The notes below the pieces were generated by a model. It did not search any database and had not been told where the DNA came from. It worked only from the letters and a program-made list of their open reading frames with translations. The position numbers and the translations under genes were made by a program. DNA of 64,000 nt from Halomonas sp. HAL1 (lineage in GTDB: Bacteria; Pseudomonadota; Gammaproteobacteria; Pseudomonadales; Halomonadaceae): the NCBI RefSeq assembly GCF_030544485.1, contig NZ_CP130610.1, forward strand, positions 1-64,000. The letters are read 5' to 3'. Positions 53,030 to 63,147 of the stretch are shown in pieces. Numbering within the stretch: the stretch's first letter is position 1; each line of letters starts with the position of its first letter.

Positions 53030-53728
53030 TCATCCTCCGATAGAGTGTTGAGGCACGGCTGTCTGCCAATATTCACGCGTGAGACGCTCCACTACGGCGG
53101 GTAACTGATACATATTACTGATCATAATGGCAGTTTCAGGCGTCTCTTCGGCATCCGGGAAACGATTTAAATGAATCACCGTCATCCCCGCTTGCAGTGC
53201 TGCGCGAACACCTACTAAGGCATCGTCTATAGCGATACAGTCACGCGCTGCATAGCCCATGATACTGGCTGCGTGTAAATGTAAACAGGGTTCAGGCTTC
53301 CAGCAATTGGCGGTATAGCCACTGAAAAAGCGTTTTCCAAAATAATGGTTAAGTCCTGTGGCTTTTAGCGCCGTAAGAATTTTACTTTCAGGCCCATTAG
53401 AGACTACCGCACTTGGGTAAGAGCTCAGTATATCCAACGCTTCACGAGCACCTGGTATGGTCGTCAACTCTTGGGCAAGCCGAGTTGCTAGATTGGCTCG
53501 CATAAGGATTTCCATGCGCTCAAGCTGATCAGGATCAACATCACCATAGCGCTGTTGAAGTTCAGCAACGATACGCCGAAAGCGCGCTCCACGAAATTCA
53601 CCGAGGTAATCGGTAGTAGCAAATGGCAGCCCTACTGAATTAAGCCCGGCGGCCATCTCTTCGGCTAGTAGCGGTTCGCTATCGACGAGTGTGCCATCAC
53701 AGTCAAACAGCAAAAGTGGGAGCGGCAT
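53030..53728 (-). CDS. HAD-superfamily phosphatase (beta-phosphoglucomutase-like)
   Basis: A 232-residue HAD subclass I protein. It starts LLLFDCDGTLVDSEPLLAEE with the nucleophile Asp. AVVSNGPESKI gives motif II, the Lys region SGYTANCWKPEPCLHLHAA motif III, and AIDDALVGVRAALQAGM motif IV. It resembles YieH-type 6-phosphogluconate or sugar phosphatases; the substrate is not predicted. It forms a unit with yciH. Confidence 0.85.
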   Translation of the reverse strand: MPLPLLLFDCDGTLVDSEPLLAEEMAAGLNSVGLPFATTDYLGEFRGARFRRIVAELQQRYGDVDPDQLERMEILMRANLATRLAQELTTIPGAREALDILSSYPSAVVSNGPESKILTALKATGLNHYFGKRFFSGYTANCWKPEPCLHLHAASIMGYAARDCIAIDDALVGVRAALQAGMTVIHLNRFPDAEETPETAIMISNMYQLPAVVERLTREYWQTAVPQHSIGG

Positions 53729-54014
53729 TACGGTTCCTTGCAGCGGCTTTAGCGCTGCCAGTGTTAGTTGAAGCCATCTATACTGCTATTGAACGGGATT
53801 TTACGTCATTTGTGAACACTGTTTTGTTATTTTTTGCTTGCCTATACACTACGCTTGAGCCAGCTTAAACGGCTACGCTCATTTTGGTGGCCGCTGTTGT
53901 CTGTCATCTAGCTTCAGGAAACGCTGTAGCGCTAGCGTTGGAAACGGCCAAGCTGCGCTGAAGAGATAGTAGGGATACACTATTCTGTCATAACCAAAAC
54001 ATGGAGAACGTCCG
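53729..54014. other. 286-bp gap between the HAD and acidic-protein genes
   Basis: No gene is seen. It contains AT-rich segments and a short inverted repeat AACGCT (53920-53925) / AGCGTT (53934-53939). Promoters for both divergent genes should lie here, but none is clear enough to assign. Confidence 0.5.
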
Positions 54015-54437
54015 ATGCGATTCACCCCTTGGATCCTACCCTTAGCCCTCAGCGCTGCTTTGCTAACGACGACTGGCTATGTGTTTGCTGATAATCATGA
54101 AACGGAAGGCGAACAGCACGAGCCTCTTAATGATGAAGCGCTTGAAAAGGAATACGGTATTAAAGCCGGATCGGTAAAACGTGACGACGTGGCGTCATCT
54201 AGCGATGCCGAGGATACTAATGAGCAGACCCGTGTGCGTGAAGAAGAGGAGGAGGAGAAGGACGAAGAAGTAGCCACCAGCGCAGGCGAGGATGACGTAG
54301 AGTTAGAGACTGGCAAGAGTGAAGAGCGAAACCCAGAGGCTGGCACAGGCGGTACTGGCAGCCCGGATGATGCTATTCATAGCAGCGAAGAAGAAAATAG
54401 CGAAGATGACGAGGGAGACACTGACGATAATGAGTAA
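54015..54437 (+). CDS. Exported highly acidic protein, unknown
   Basis: A 140-residue protein with a signal peptide (MRFTPWILPLALSAALLTTT, cleavage near VFA-DN). The mature part is nearly all acidic and polar, including REEEEEEKDEE and SEEENSEDDEGDTDD. It has no cysteine. It looks disordered; calcium or cation binding is possible but unproven. GGAGAACGTCCG precedes the ATG. It has no operon partner and is convergent with the next gene. Confidence 0.72.
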   Translation: MRFTPWILPLALSAALLTTTGYVFADNHETEGEQHEPLNDEALEKEYGIKAGSVKRDDVASSSDAEDTNEQTRVREEEEEEKDEEVATSAGEDDVELETGKSEERNPEAGTGGTGSPDDAIHSSEEENSEDDEGDTDDNE

Positions 54438-54454
54438 CGTCAGTGCCTGAAACA

Positions 54455-54805
54455 TTATTTAGCTAGACGGCGTGAGTTAGCCCTGCTGCGCTGATGATAA
54501 GGCTTCATTGTGAGCTGGCTGGTGACCCACCAAGGGGCTAGCTGACCATTCATAGAGTTAAACAATGCTTTCTGCATTTCGAGGCCAGCTTCCATGCTGG
54601 CCTCGAGCTTTTCGGTGACCATTTTTTGATTTTCTTTCATCATTTTAGGGCTGAAGAAAGGCTGTGTTTGCCATAAGTGATTGCGCATCGTGATGGTCGA
54701 CAGGGAAGTGGACCATAGTTCAAATGCCATTAGGCCCGCCTTCCAAACATCAAACATCGCTAACGGAGTGGTGGGCATAAGTGGCGGCATTGTGGAGCTT
54801 TTCAT
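54455..54805 (-). CDS. Small phasin-like protein, unknown
   Basis: A 116-residue protein with helical, Met-rich sequence: MFDVWKAGLMAFELWSTSLS, then QPFFSPKMMKENQKMVTEKL and EAGLEMQKALFNSMNG, and a basic C-terminus (RSRANSRR). The spacing of hydrophobic residues suggests amphipathic helices. It resembles short phasin-type granule proteins of polyhydroxyalkanoate producers in character only; no phaC is in the window. Confidence 0.55.
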   Translation of the reverse strand: MKSSTMPPLMPTTPLAMFDVWKAGLMAFELWSTSLSTITMRNHLWQTQPFFSPKMMKENQKMVTEKLEASMEAGLEMQKALFNSMNGQLAPWWVTSQLTMKPYHQRSRANSRRLAK

Positions 54806-54914
54806 GAGTATTAGCCTCTCTATTTGAACACGAAACCTCGTGGACTCATCACCAGTGTTAGCGTATCAATGCTGCAATGCAATATGTATTTCGTCGAGCA
54901 TAACGTGGGATAGG

Positions 54915-54945
54915 TAAAAAAAGACGACCGTTTGGTCGTCTTTAT
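54915..54945 (-). terminator. Terminator after fba
   Basis: Perfect 10-bp stem AAAGACGACC / GGTCGTCTTT with loop GTTT. On the minus strand it is followed by a T-run and lies 26 bp after the fba stop. Confidence 0.93.
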
Positions 54946-54968
54946 AGTAAACAATGGAAGTAACAGGT

Positions 54969-56033
54969 TTACTTGATCTTAGGAGCCAGTTCACCGCGCT
55001 CATAGCGCAGAGACATCTCTTCTAAACTGATCGGTTTAATTTTGCTAGCGTTACCTGCTGTGCCAAAGGCTTCATAGCGAGCAATACACAGATCGCGCAT
55101 CGCGGTGACGGTTTCTTTGAGGAATTTACGTGGGTCGAATTCGGCAGGATTTTGAGCCATAAAACGACGCACAGCCCCTGTAGACGCCAAGCGAAGATCG
55201 GTATCGATATTCACCTTGCGTACGCCGTGCTTAATCCCTTCAACGATCTCTTCCACCGGAACGCCGTATGTTTCTGGAATCTGGCCGCCATACTGGTTAA
55301 TCACTTCCAGCCACTCCTGCGGCACGGATGAAGAGCCGTGCATGACGAGGTGGGTGTCCGGAATCCGCGCATGAATCTCTTTGATGCGCTGGATAGAGAG
55401 CGTATCCCCGGTGGGTGGCTTGGTGAACTTATAAGCGCCGTGGCTGGTGCCAATGGCAATGGCCAAGGCGTCTACGTGCGTCGCTTTGACGAATTCGGCC
55501 GCTTCTTCAGGGTCGGTCAGCAGCTGTTCCATATCCAGCTTGCCTTCAGCACCAATGCCGTCTTCTTCACCGGCCATGCCTGTTTCCAGACTGCCCAGGC
55601 AGCCCAGCTCGCCTTCAACAGACACACCGCAGGCGTGGGCCATTTCGACGGCACGACGAGTAACGTTAACGTTGTAGTCGTAATCGGTGGGTGTTTTGCC
55701 GTCTTCGCCCAGTGAGCCATCCATCATTACCGAGGAGAAGCCAAGCTGGATAGAGCGCTGGCAAATCGCAGGGCTAGTACCGTGATCCTGATGCATGACC
55801 ACCGGGATATGGGGGAACTCTTCTACCGCCGCTAAAATCAGGTGGCGTAGAAACGGAGCTCCCGCATATTTACGAGCGCCAGCAGAGGCTTGCACGATTA
55901 CCGGTGAGTCGGTGGCATCAGCAGCTTCCATAATGGCGCGCATCTGCTCAAGATTATTAACGTTAAATGCTGGGATGCCGTAGCCATATTCGGCGGCATG
56001 GTCGAGCATTTGGCGCATGCTGATCAGAGCCAT
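54969..56033 (-). CDS. fba: Class II fructose-bisphosphate aldolase
   Basis: This zinc aldolase interconverts fructose 1,6-bisphosphate and the triose phosphates. The 354-residue protein has [18 protein letters not shown], with the zinc-binding His, and the CbbA-type signatures [14 protein letters not shown] and [19 protein letters not shown]. It is of the Calvin-type (CbbA/FbaA-like) class II group and the last gene of the tkt-to-fba run, with a terminator after it. Confidence 0.96.
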   Translation of the reverse strand: MALISMRQMLDHAAEYGYGIPAFNVNNLEQMRAIMEAADATDSPVIVQASAGARKYAGAPFLRHLILAAVEEFPHIPVVMHQDHGTSPAICQRSIQLGFSSVMMDGSLGEDGKTPTDYDYNVNVTRRAVEMAHACGVSVEGELGCLGSLETGMAGEEDGIGAEGKLDMEQLLTDPEEAAEFVKATHVDALAIAIGTSHGAYKFTKPPTGDTLSIQRIKEIHARIPDTHLVMHGSSSVPQEWLEVINQYGGQIPETYGVPVEEIVEGIKHGVRKVNIDTDLRLASTGAVRRFMAQNPAEFDPRKFLKETVTAMRDLCIARYEAFGTAGNASKIKPISLEEMSLRYERGELAPKIK

Positions 56034-56129
56034 TCAATCACCTTATCTAAGTTTTAAAAAAAGCATGTTGTCACAATGGGGCTAGTAACACCGCGGCTTT
56101 ATTGCTCGGGTGGTTTAAGTCGCCCCATA

Positions 56130-57299
56130 TTAACCGCGTTTGGCGGCAGCTTCGAGCGCTGCTACGGCGGGCAACTGCTTGCCTTCGACATACTCAAGGA
56201 AAGCACCGCCGCCGGTGGAGATATAGGAAACACGATCAGCAATAGCATATTTATCAATGGCCGCTAACGTATCACCACCGCCCGCAATCGAGAAACCTGC
56301 GCTATCAGCGATAGCCTGGGCGATAACCTGGGTGCCTTTGCCGAACTGATCGATTTCAAATACCCCGACGGGGCCATTCCACAAAATGGTGCCAGCATCT
56401 TTAAGCATACCGGCCAAGTGAGCGGCGGTATCGGGGCCAATATCTAGAATCATCTCGTTGTCAGCCACTTGATCGACCGGTTTGACAATGGCCTCTGCCG
56501 ATTCAGAAAACTCAGTGGCCACCACGACATCGGTGGGTAACGGAATCGACACCTTCTCCATCAGGGCTTTTGCCTGGCCAATCAAATCGGCTTCATGGAG
56601 TGATTTGCCGACATTATAGCCCGCAGCGGCGATAAAGGTGTTGGCGATGCCGCCGCCCACGATCAGCTGGTCGCATTTGTCGGCCAGCGCAGTAAGCACG
56701 TCCAATTTGGTAGAGACTTTTGAGCCACCCACAATCGCCGCCATGGGGCGTGCCGGATTCGCCAGGGCTTTCTCTAAGGCATCCAATTCTTGGGCAAGCA
56801 GTGGACCTGCGCAGGCGCTGGGGGCAAAGCGCGCCACACCATGGGTAGAGGCTTGCGCTCGGTGGGCGGTGCCGAAGGCATCCATGACAAAGATATCGCA
56901 CAGCGCGGCGTACTGCTGCGCCAGCTGTTCGTCATCTTTTTTCTCGCCGCTATTGAAACGCACGTTCTCTAGTAGAACGACATCGCCGTTGGCGATTTCT
57001 AACGTCTCACCAAGATACGCTTTGATTAGCGGCACGGGGCGACCTAACAGCTCCCCCAAATGCTCAGCCACCGGCGCGAGTGAGAATTCTTCGGCGGGCT
57101 CGCCTTCAGTAGGGCGACCTAAATGGCTCATGAGCATCACTTTTGCCCCCGCTTTCGCCGCTGCTTGAATGGTTGGCAGGGCGGCTCGCAGGCGGGCGTC
57201 ACTGGTGACGCGGCCATGTTTGATGGGCACATTCAAATCTTCACGGATCAGCACGCGTTGCCCTTCCAGGGGAAGGTCAGTCATCTTTTTCACGTTCAT
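56130..57299 (-). CDS. pgk: Phosphoglycerate kinase
   Basis: Pgk makes ATP from 1,3-bisphosphoglycerate. The ATG at 57299 gives 389 residues starting [20 protein letters not shown]; the frame extends upstream through epd but that is not family sequence. Substrate and ATP motifs include [43 protein letters not shown] and [10 protein letters not shown]. It lies 67 bp after epd. Confidence 0.97.
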   Translation of the reverse strand: MNVKKMTDLPLEGQRVLIREDLNVPIKHGRVTSDARLRAALPTIQAAAKAGAKVMLMSHLGRPTEGEPAEEFSLAPVAEHLGELLGRPVPLIKAYLGETLEIANGDVVLLENVRFNSGEKKDDEQLAQQYAALCDIFVMDAFGTAHRAQASTHGVARFAPSACAGPLLAQELDALEKALANPARPMAAIVGGSKVSTKLDVLTALADKCDQLIVGGGIANTFIAAAGYNVGKSLHEADLIGQAKALMEKVSIPLPTDVVVATEFSESAEAIVKPVDQVADNEMILDIGPDTAAHLAGMLKDAGTILWNGPVGVFEIDQFGKGTQVIAQAIADSAGFSIAGGGDTLAAIDKYAIADRVSYISTGGGAFLEYVEGKQLPAVAALEAAAKRG

Positions 57300-57366
57300 G
57301 TGAGCGGTTTCCTCGTGTTTATGCCATTGAGCTGAAAGTAAAAAGTAAACCAATAATGCCAACAGG

Positions 57367-58404
57367 TTATGTCTGTGCCGAAAGTGTGGCCAATCGCTGA
57401 CTAATATCGAGCATCCGGTTAGCGAACCCCCACTCATTATCGAACCAGCACAACAGCTTGATAAGGCGCTTACCGGCCACCCGTGTTTGGGTGGCATCGA
57501 GAATGCCTGAGCGCGGGTCGTGGTTGAAATCAACCGACGCCATAGGTGCTTCAGTATAGCCAAGTACGCCCTTTAAGCGCTGCTGACTGGCGGCCAGCAG
57601 CAGCGCATTGACATCATCCCGGTGAGTATCACGGCGAACCGTCAACGCGACATCCATCGCAGAAACATTGATGGTAGGAACGCGTACGTGCAGGCACTCG
57701 AAACGGCCCGCCAGGTGAGGCATTAAGCGGCTGATGCCGAGCGCCAAGCCGGTATCCACTGGCACAATGGAGTGCATTGCCGAGCGGGTAAGACGCAAGT
57801 CGGTTTGATGATACGCATCAATCACCGGCTGGTCGTTCATCGCCGAGTGAATGGTCGTGGTGACACCGTGCTCAAGGCCGAGCGCTTCATCCAGAATGGT
57901 TAACAGCGGCACAAGACAGTTGGTGGTGCACGAAGCGGCAGAAAGGATGCGCTGGGAAAGCGCCAGCTCGCCTTCATTAATACCCCATACAATGGTGGCG
58001 TCGACATCATTTTCCGCAGGCTGGGAAAACAGCAGCCGCTTAGCGCCTGCCTTTAAATGCTGCTCGGCAGTGGCACGATCTTTAAAGCTCCCAGAGCACT
58101 CCAGCACCAGGTCCACATCAAACGCCTTCCAGGGCAGCTTGCGCGGATCTTGTTCGCATAGCACCTGAATACGTTGGCCGTTGACCACTAGACACTCGCC
58201 GTCGTTATCCACCTCACCTGGGAAGCGGCCATGGGTAGTGTCATAGCGGGTCAAGTAGGTGATAGTGGCAAGATCGGAGAGCTCGTTAATGGCGACCACT
58301 TCAATTTCCGGGTGGTGCCGCTCAACGAGCGCCCGAAGCACGCATTGGCCAATGCGTCCGTAACCGTTAATGGCGATGCGATACCGGGGAGCAGAATTAG
58401 CCAT
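57367..58404 (-). CDS. epd: D-erythrose-4-phosphate dehydrogenase (GapA-type family)
   Basis: Epd makes 4-phosphoerythronate for pyridoxal phosphate synthesis. The protein has about 345 residues from the ATG at 58404; a frame extension to 58437 (MIDSLL) is possible. It has the Rossmann start [13 protein letters not shown] and catalytic [34 protein letters not shown] separates Epd from GAPDH, and [14 protein letters not shown] is conserved. The order epd-pgk-fba is the same as in E. coli. Confidence 0.9.
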   Translation of the reverse strand: MANSAPRYRIAINGYGRIGQCVLRALVERHHPEIEVVAINELSDLATITYLTRYDTTHGRFPGEVDNDGECLVVNGQRIQVLCEQDPRKLPWKAFDVDLVLECSGSFKDRATAEQHLKAGAKRLLFSQPAENDVDATIVWGINEGELALSQRILSAASCTTNCLVPLLTILDEALGLEHGVTTTIHSAMNDQPVIDAYHQTDLRLTRSAMHSIVPVDTGLALGISRLMPHLAGRFECLHVRVPTINVSAMDVALTVRRDTHRDDVNALLLAASQQRLKGVLGYTEAPMASVDFNHDPRSGILDATQTRVAGKRLIKLLCWFDNEWGFANRMLDISQRLATLSAQT

Positions 58405-58508
58405 GCGGAGGGCGGCTCTTAAAAGTGAATCAATCATGAAAATGACGTCGAAAACCGTGGAATGATAACGCATTTCTGCCAGCGATTCTTATCAGTTGCC
58501 GGTTCCTA

Positions 58509-59234
58509 TCAGCCACCCATCCCTAACAGCCGCCAGGCGAGAGGTAGCAACACGGCAGTGAAAATGCCGGTAAGGCTCATTCCCAGCGAGGCAAATGCGC
58601 CAGCCGTGGGGCTGAGTTCAAACGCTCTAACGGTACCAATTGCATGACCGTTAAGCCCAAGCGCAAAACCGATCAGGCGTTCGTCATCAATATGTAAAAA
58701 GCGCGCGGCGAGACTGACACAGGGAATCGTGATGACGCCAGTGATCAACAGCGCCCCTAACAGTAGCGCTACCGTTCCGCCAAGTTGCTCGGTTATGCCA
58801 ATCGCAATCGGCGCAGTAACGGATTTGGCCGCAATGGAGGCGAGTATCGTGTTCGAACTACCCAGTAACCAGGCAATTGCCAGCGAATAGAAAGCCGCTA
58901 GCGCCGCGGCGATGGGCAAACAAATCGCCAAAGGCCGCCATAGTTCGACGATACGCGGTAACTGTTGGTAAAGCGGCATGCCTAGCGCCACCGTGGCTGG
59001 CCCCAGCAGCACCGTTAACCAAGTGGCACCTTGCTGGTAGGTAGCGTAAGGCAGCCCTATCAGGGCTAATGCCCCTGCCAACAGCAGCGCCGCGATCAAA
59101 ATGGCGGGCAGCCAAGAGGGACGTTTTAGGCGCTGAAATAGCCCGTTACCAATTAGATAAGCGGTAAGCGTTAACCCCACCGCAAACAATGGCGTGGTGG
59201 TTAACAGGGCGAGCAGCGATGAATCATCGGACAT
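58509..59234 (-). CDS. lrgB: LrgB/CidB-family membrane protein
   Basis: A 241-residue protein with about seven membrane helices and the family signatures KSVTAPIAIGITEQLGG and GLNGHAIGTVRAFELS. LrgB works with LrgA. The pair is described as holin-like in Staphylococcus and as a pyruvate transporter in other species. Its start overlaps the lrgA 3' end by 11 bp, and it sits between tkt and epd. Confidence 0.9.
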   Translation of the reverse strand: MSDDSSLLALLTTTPLFAVGLTLTAYLIGNGLFQRLKRPSWLPAILIAALLLAGALALIGLPYATYQQGATWLTVLLGPATVALGMPLYQQLPRIVELWRPLAICLPIAAALAAFYSLAIAWLLGSSNTILASIAAKSVTAPIAIGITEQLGGTVALLLGALLITGVITIPCVSLAARFLHIDDERLIGFALGLNGHAIGTVRAFELSPTAGAFASLGMSLTGIFTAVLLPLAWRLLGMGG

Positions 59235-59577
59235 GTGACTGTCCGATGAGGCGTTTAAGCAGCCAAAGCGTAGTAAACACGCTGAGTAATGTGCCTAGTA
59301 CTAGCGCGATAAGAATAGCGCTCCATTGCCCGGCCAGCTCGCCGATAATAAAAAACACCCCCACTACGCCGGGCATTATCAGCATAGCGAGCAGGGCAAT
59401 TAGCGGCTGGGCGGCAGCAGCAATGCTGCCAGGAACGCGACCACGGATAGCGAGAGTAACGCATAGCAGCAACATGCCGATAACGCCTGACGAGATCGGT
59501 AAAGCAGTGACATGAATCACCACTTCACCGATCAGCCAGTAGCTAATCAACCATAGAAAGCCACTGAGTGCGGGCAT
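59224..59577 (-). CDS. lrgA: LrgA/CidA-family membrane protein
   Basis: A 117-residue protein with four membrane helices, starting LSGFLWLISYWLIGEVVIHV. PISSGVIGMLLLCVTLA and FFIIGELAGQWSAILIALV are typical family parts. Its ATG is only 3 bp after the tkt stop, so translation is probably coupled to tkt. It pairs with lrgB. Confidence 0.88.
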   Translation of the reverse strand: MPALSGFLWLISYWLIGEVVIHVTALPISSGVIGMLLLCVTLAIRGRVPGSIAAAAQPLIALLAMLIMPGVVGVFFIIGELAGQWSAILIALVLGTLLSVFTTLWLLKRLIGQSHVR

Positions 59578-59580
59578 GGC

Positions 59581-61572
59581 TTAGCCGAGTAGTTCGTTGG
59601 CTTGCTTGACCACATTTTCGACGGTAAAGCCGAAGTGCTTGAACAGGTCGCCCGCCGGGGCGGATTCGCCGTAAGTGGTCATGCCGATCACGCGGCCGTC
59701 CAGACCTACATACTTGTACCAGTAGTCGGCGTGAGCTGCTTCGATCGCGATACGCTTGGTGACTGCTTTAGGCAGCACGCTCTCACGGTACTCAGCGTCT
59801 TGACCGTTAAAGCGGTAAGCCGAGGGCATGGAAACTACGCGTACGGCTTTGCCTTGCTGCTCAAGCTCGGCAGCGGCGTCCATCACCAACGACACTTCTG
59901 AACCGGTGGCAATCAGTATCAACTCCGGCGTTCCTTCGCTGTCCTTGAGAACGTACGCACCGTTTTGGATCGCTGCCAACTGCGCTTTCGTGCGCTGCTG
60001 GTGGGGCAGGTTCTGGCGGGACAGCACCAGCGCCGTGGGGCCTGAGTGGCGCTTGATGGCGGCATCCCAAGAGGCGGCGGTTTCCACTGCATCACAAGGG
60101 CGCCAAGTATTGAGGTTCGGCGTGGTACGCAGGTTGGTAAGTTGCTCAATCGGTTGGTGGGTCGGGCCATCTTCACCCAGGCCAATGGAGTCGTGGGTAA
60201 AGACGTAAATCACCTGCTGGCCCATCAGTGACGCCATGCGGATCGAGTTACGCATGTACTCCATAAAGATCAGGAAGGTCGCGCCGTAAGGTACCAGACC
60301 GCCGTGCAGAGCGATCCCGTTCATGACGGCTCCCATGCCAAACTCACGGACACCGTAGTGCAGGTAGTTACCGCTGGCGTCTTCCGGGGTGATCGCCTTA
60401 GCGCCTTTCCAGAAGGTCAGGTTGGAGGGCGCCAAATCGGCACTGCCACCCAGCAGTTCCGGCATTTGCGGGCCAATCGTATTCAACACTTCAAAGGAAG
60501 CTTTGCGAGACGCGATGGTCTCTCCGCGTTCTTGGGCCTGCTCGATCAGTGCTTCAGTGGCAAGTTCGGTGGGCAGCTGGCGCTTCATTCGGCGCTTAAA
60601 CTCCCGCGCTTCGCTGGGGAAGGCCTCGGCATAGCGAGCAAAGCGCTCATCCCACGCCTGCTGGGCTGCTTTTCCAGCGGCACGGGCATCCCAGGCGGAG
60701 TAGATGGGCTCAGGGATATGGAACGGAGCGTGGGGCCAATCAAGCTGGATGCGGGCCAGGGCGACTTCGTCATCACCCAATGCCGCACCGTGGGCTTCCT
60801 CTTTGCCCTGCTTGTTGGGCGCGCCAAAACCGATGATGGTTTTGCAAATAATCAGGCTCGGCTTATCGTCGTGGCTCTTGGCCAGCTCAATAGCGGCTTT
60901 TACTTCTTCGGGCTTGTGACCATCGACATTCGGTACCACGTGCCAGCCGTAAGCTTCAAAACGCTTGGCGGTATCGTCGGTAAACCAGCCTTCGACTTCG
61001 CCATCAATGGAGATGCCGTTGTCGTCATAAAGCGCGATCAATTTACCCAACTGCTGGGTACCCGCTAGTGAGGCCGCTTCGTGGGAGATGCCTTCCATCA
61101 AGCAGCCGTCACCCAGGAAACACCAGGTGTGGTGATCAACAATGCTGTGGCCAGGGCGATTGAACTGCGCCGCCAGGGTTTTTTCTGCAATCGCAAAGCC
61201 TACCGCATTGGCAAAGCCCTGGCCGAGCGGGCCGGTGGTGGTCTCAATGCCCGGCGCGTAGCCGAATTCCGGGTGGCCCGCGGTGGGCGAGTGCAGCTGG
61301 CGGAAATTCTGCAGTTGTTCCAAGCTTAGCTCATAGCCGCTTAGGTGCAGTAGAGAGTAAAGCAGCATGGAGCCGTGACCATTGGAAAGCACGAACCGAT
61401 CACGATCGGCCCACTTGGGGTCTTCGGGATTGTGCTTGAGGTAGTCATTCCATAGCACCTCGGCAATATCCGCCATGCCCATGGGCGCACCAGGGTGGCC
61501 GGACTTGGCCTTCTGAACGGCATCCATGGAAAGCGCGCGAATGGCATTGGCTAGCTCAAAACGGGATGGCAT
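59581..61572 (-). CDS. tkt: Transketolase
   Basis: Transketolase moves two-carbon units in the pentose phosphate pathway using thiamine diphosphate. The 663-residue protein has the N-terminal motif [20 protein letters not shown], the thiamine-binding [18 protein letters not shown], and the pyrimidine-domain [20 protein letters not shown]. It is the first gene of tkt-lrgA-lrgB-epd-pgk-fba. The ATG at 61572 is upstream-spaced by GGAG-like AGGCGAGGAGCACCCCC. Confidence 0.97.
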   Translation of the reverse strand: MPSRFELANAIRALSMDAVQKAKSGHPGAPMGMADIAEVLWNDYLKHNPEDPKWADRDRFVLSNGHGSMLLYSLLHLSGYELSLEQLQNFRQLHSPTAGHPEFGYAPGIETTTGPLGQGFANAVGFAIAEKTLAAQFNRPGHSIVDHHTWCFLGDGCLMEGISHEAASLAGTQQLGKLIALYDDNGISIDGEVEGWFTDDTAKRFEAYGWHVVPNVDGHKPEEVKAAIELAKSHDDKPSLIICKTIIGFGAPNKQGKEEAHGAALGDDEVALARIQLDWPHAPFHIPEPIYSAWDARAAGKAAQQAWDERFARYAEAFPSEAREFKRRMKRQLPTELATEALIEQAQERGETIASRKASFEVLNTIGPQMPELLGGSADLAPSNLTFWKGAKAITPEDASGNYLHYGVREFGMGAVMNGIALHGGLVPYGATFLIFMEYMRNSIRMASLMGQQVIYVFTHDSIGLGEDGPTHQPIEQLTNLRTTPNLNTWRPCDAVETAASWDAAIKRHSGPTALVLSRQNLPHQQRTKAQLAAIQNGAYVLKDSEGTPELILIATGSEVSLVMDAAAELEQQGKAVRVVSMPSAYRFNGQDAEYRESVLPKAVTKRIAIEAAHADYWYKYVGLDGRVIGMTTYGESAPAGDLFKHFGFTVENVVKQANELLG

Positions 61573-61719
61573 GGGGGTGCTCCTCGCCTGGAAACAGAAA
61601 TTATAAAGCCGCTATTGTCGCTGACTTCCCATGTTGCGGCAAATATGATGGCAAATTCTGGTAAGCGCGTTCTGGGAAGCATCGCCGACAGCGTGTAGAC
61701 TCTGCCCCCCGAAGTGGTG

Positions 61720-61800
61720 GAGAAAGTGGTGCTGCCGCTTCTCTTACGGGCAGGAGTTACCTGCCATGATTTCCTGCTGATGCTGTGGATTAGAGACAGC
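61720..61800 (+). promoter_or_regulatory. Possible structured metK leader
   Basis: Three hairpins in a row precede metK: GAGAAAGTGG / CCGCTTCTC (61720-61743), GGCAGG / CCTGCC (61749-61765) and GCTGT / ACAGC (about 61782-61800). I do not recognise a known SAM riboswitch class. This is a candidate RNA leader only. Confidence 0.4.
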
Positions 61801-61825
61801 CGTCATACAGAGGGTCGAGTGCGCG

Positions 61826-63046
61826 ATGAGCGAATATTCCCTGTTTACCTCCGAGTCCGTCTCCGAAGGTCATCCCGATAAGATTGCCGATCAGATCTCT
61901 GACGCGGTGTTAGATGCCATCATCGCCCGTGATAAACAGGCGCGTGTTGCCTGTGAAACCATGGTAAAAACCGGGGTGGCGATCATTGCCGGCGAAATTA
62001 CCACCTCCGCCTGGGTTGATTTAGAAACTCTCGTGCGCGATGTGATTATCAGCATCGGCTATAACTCGTCTGATGTCGGCTTTGATGGCGCGACTTGTGG
62101 CGTGGTTAACCTGATCGGTAAGCAGAGTGTCGATATTGCCCAAGGCGTCGACCGTACCAAGCCGGAAGATCAGGGCGCAGGCGATCAGGGCTTAATGTTT
62201 GGCTACGCGACCAACGAAACTGATTCGTTTATGCCCGCGCCGATCCACTACTCGCACCGTTTAGTCGAGCGTCAGGCCGAACTGCGTAAAAATGGCCTAC
62301 TGCCGTGGCTGCGCCCGGATGCCAAGAGCCAGGTCACCTTCCGCTATAATGCCGAAGGCCAGCCTTGCGGTGTCGATGCCATCGTGCTTTCCACGCAACA
62401 CGATCCTGACATCGATCAGGAAGATCTGCGTAAAATGATCAAGCGCGAGGTCATTGAGCAAGTGATCCCCGCTGAATGGTTGGATGAGCACACCCAGTAC
62501 CACATTAACCCGACCGGCAAGTTCGTCATTGGCGGCCCGGTAGGCGATTGTGGCCTAACGGGGCGTAAGATCATCGTCGATACTTACGGCGGCATGGCAC
62601 GTCACGGTGGTGGTGCATTTTCAGGCAAAGACCCCTCTAAAGTTGACCGCAGCGCCGCCTACGCGGGTCGCTATGTGGCTAAAAATATTGTTGCGTCGGG
62701 CCTGGCAGACAAGTGTGAGATTCAGGTCTCTTACGCCATTGGTGTGGCCGAACCCACCTCGGTCTCTATTGATACCTTTGGTACCGGCAAAATTGACGAT
62801 AAACAGATTGTTGCGCTGGTTCGCGAGCATTTCGATCTGCGCCCTTACGCAATCACCAAAATGCTCGACCTGCTCCACCCGATGTATCAGCTCACTGCTG
62901 CTTACGGACACTTTGGTCGTGCGCCGTTCGAGCACAGCTACACTTGGAGCGATGATAAAGGTGAGGAACATACCGAAACCTTTACCGCCTTTCCGTGGGA
63001 AAAAATTGATAAAGCCGATGCGCTGCGCAAGGCGGCCAATTTGTAA
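61826..63046 (+). CDS. metK: S-adenosylmethionine synthetase
   Basis: MetK makes S-adenosylmethionine from methionine and ATP. The 406-residue protein has [20 protein letters not shown] near 13-32, [17 protein letters not shown] near 117-133, and [20 protein letters not shown] near 256-275. It stands divergent from tkt, preceded by a hairpin-rich leader and followed by a terminator. Confidence 0.97.
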   Translation: MSEYSLFTSESVSEGHPDKIADQISDAVLDAIIARDKQARVACETMVKTGVAIIAGEITTSAWVDLETLVRDVIISIGYNSSDVGFDGATCGVVNLIGKQSVDIAQGVDRTKPEDQGAGDQGLMFGYATNETDSFMPAPIHYSHRLVERQAELRKNGLLPWLRPDAKSQVTFRYNAEGQPCGVDAIVLSTQHDPDIDQEDLRKMIKREVIEQVIPAEWLDEHTQYHINPTGKFVIGGPVGDCGLTGRKIIVDTYGGMARHGGGAFSGKDPSKVDRSAAYAGRYVAKNIVASGLADKCEIQVSYAIGVAEPTSVSIDTFGTGKIDDKQIVALVREHFDLRPYAITKMLDLLHPMYQLTAAYGHFGRAPFEHSYTWSDDKGEEHTETFTAFPWEKIDKADALRKAANL

Positions 63047-63084
63047 GACATTCGCTACCGCGTTTGTAAGCAATGTATGAAATC

Positions 63085-63116
63085 GCCCCTTTGGCTCCGG
63101 CCGGGGGCTTTTTTTA
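63085..63116 (+). terminator. Terminator after metK
   Basis: GC-rich stem GCCCC...GGGGC with an inner GGC/GCC pairing, followed by a run of seven T residues. Confidence 0.9.
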
Positions 63117-63147
63117 TGCGCTGCTTCGAAGCCCTGCGTTAGGCTAA

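Noticed and set aside
60304..61068. 254-residue plus-strand frame opposite tkt
   Set aside because: It mirrors transketolase codons and has no recognisable domain.
61573..61825. Known SAM-I or SAM-II riboswitch upstream of metK
   Set aside because: The conserved core sequences of these classes are not visible; only generic hairpins are.
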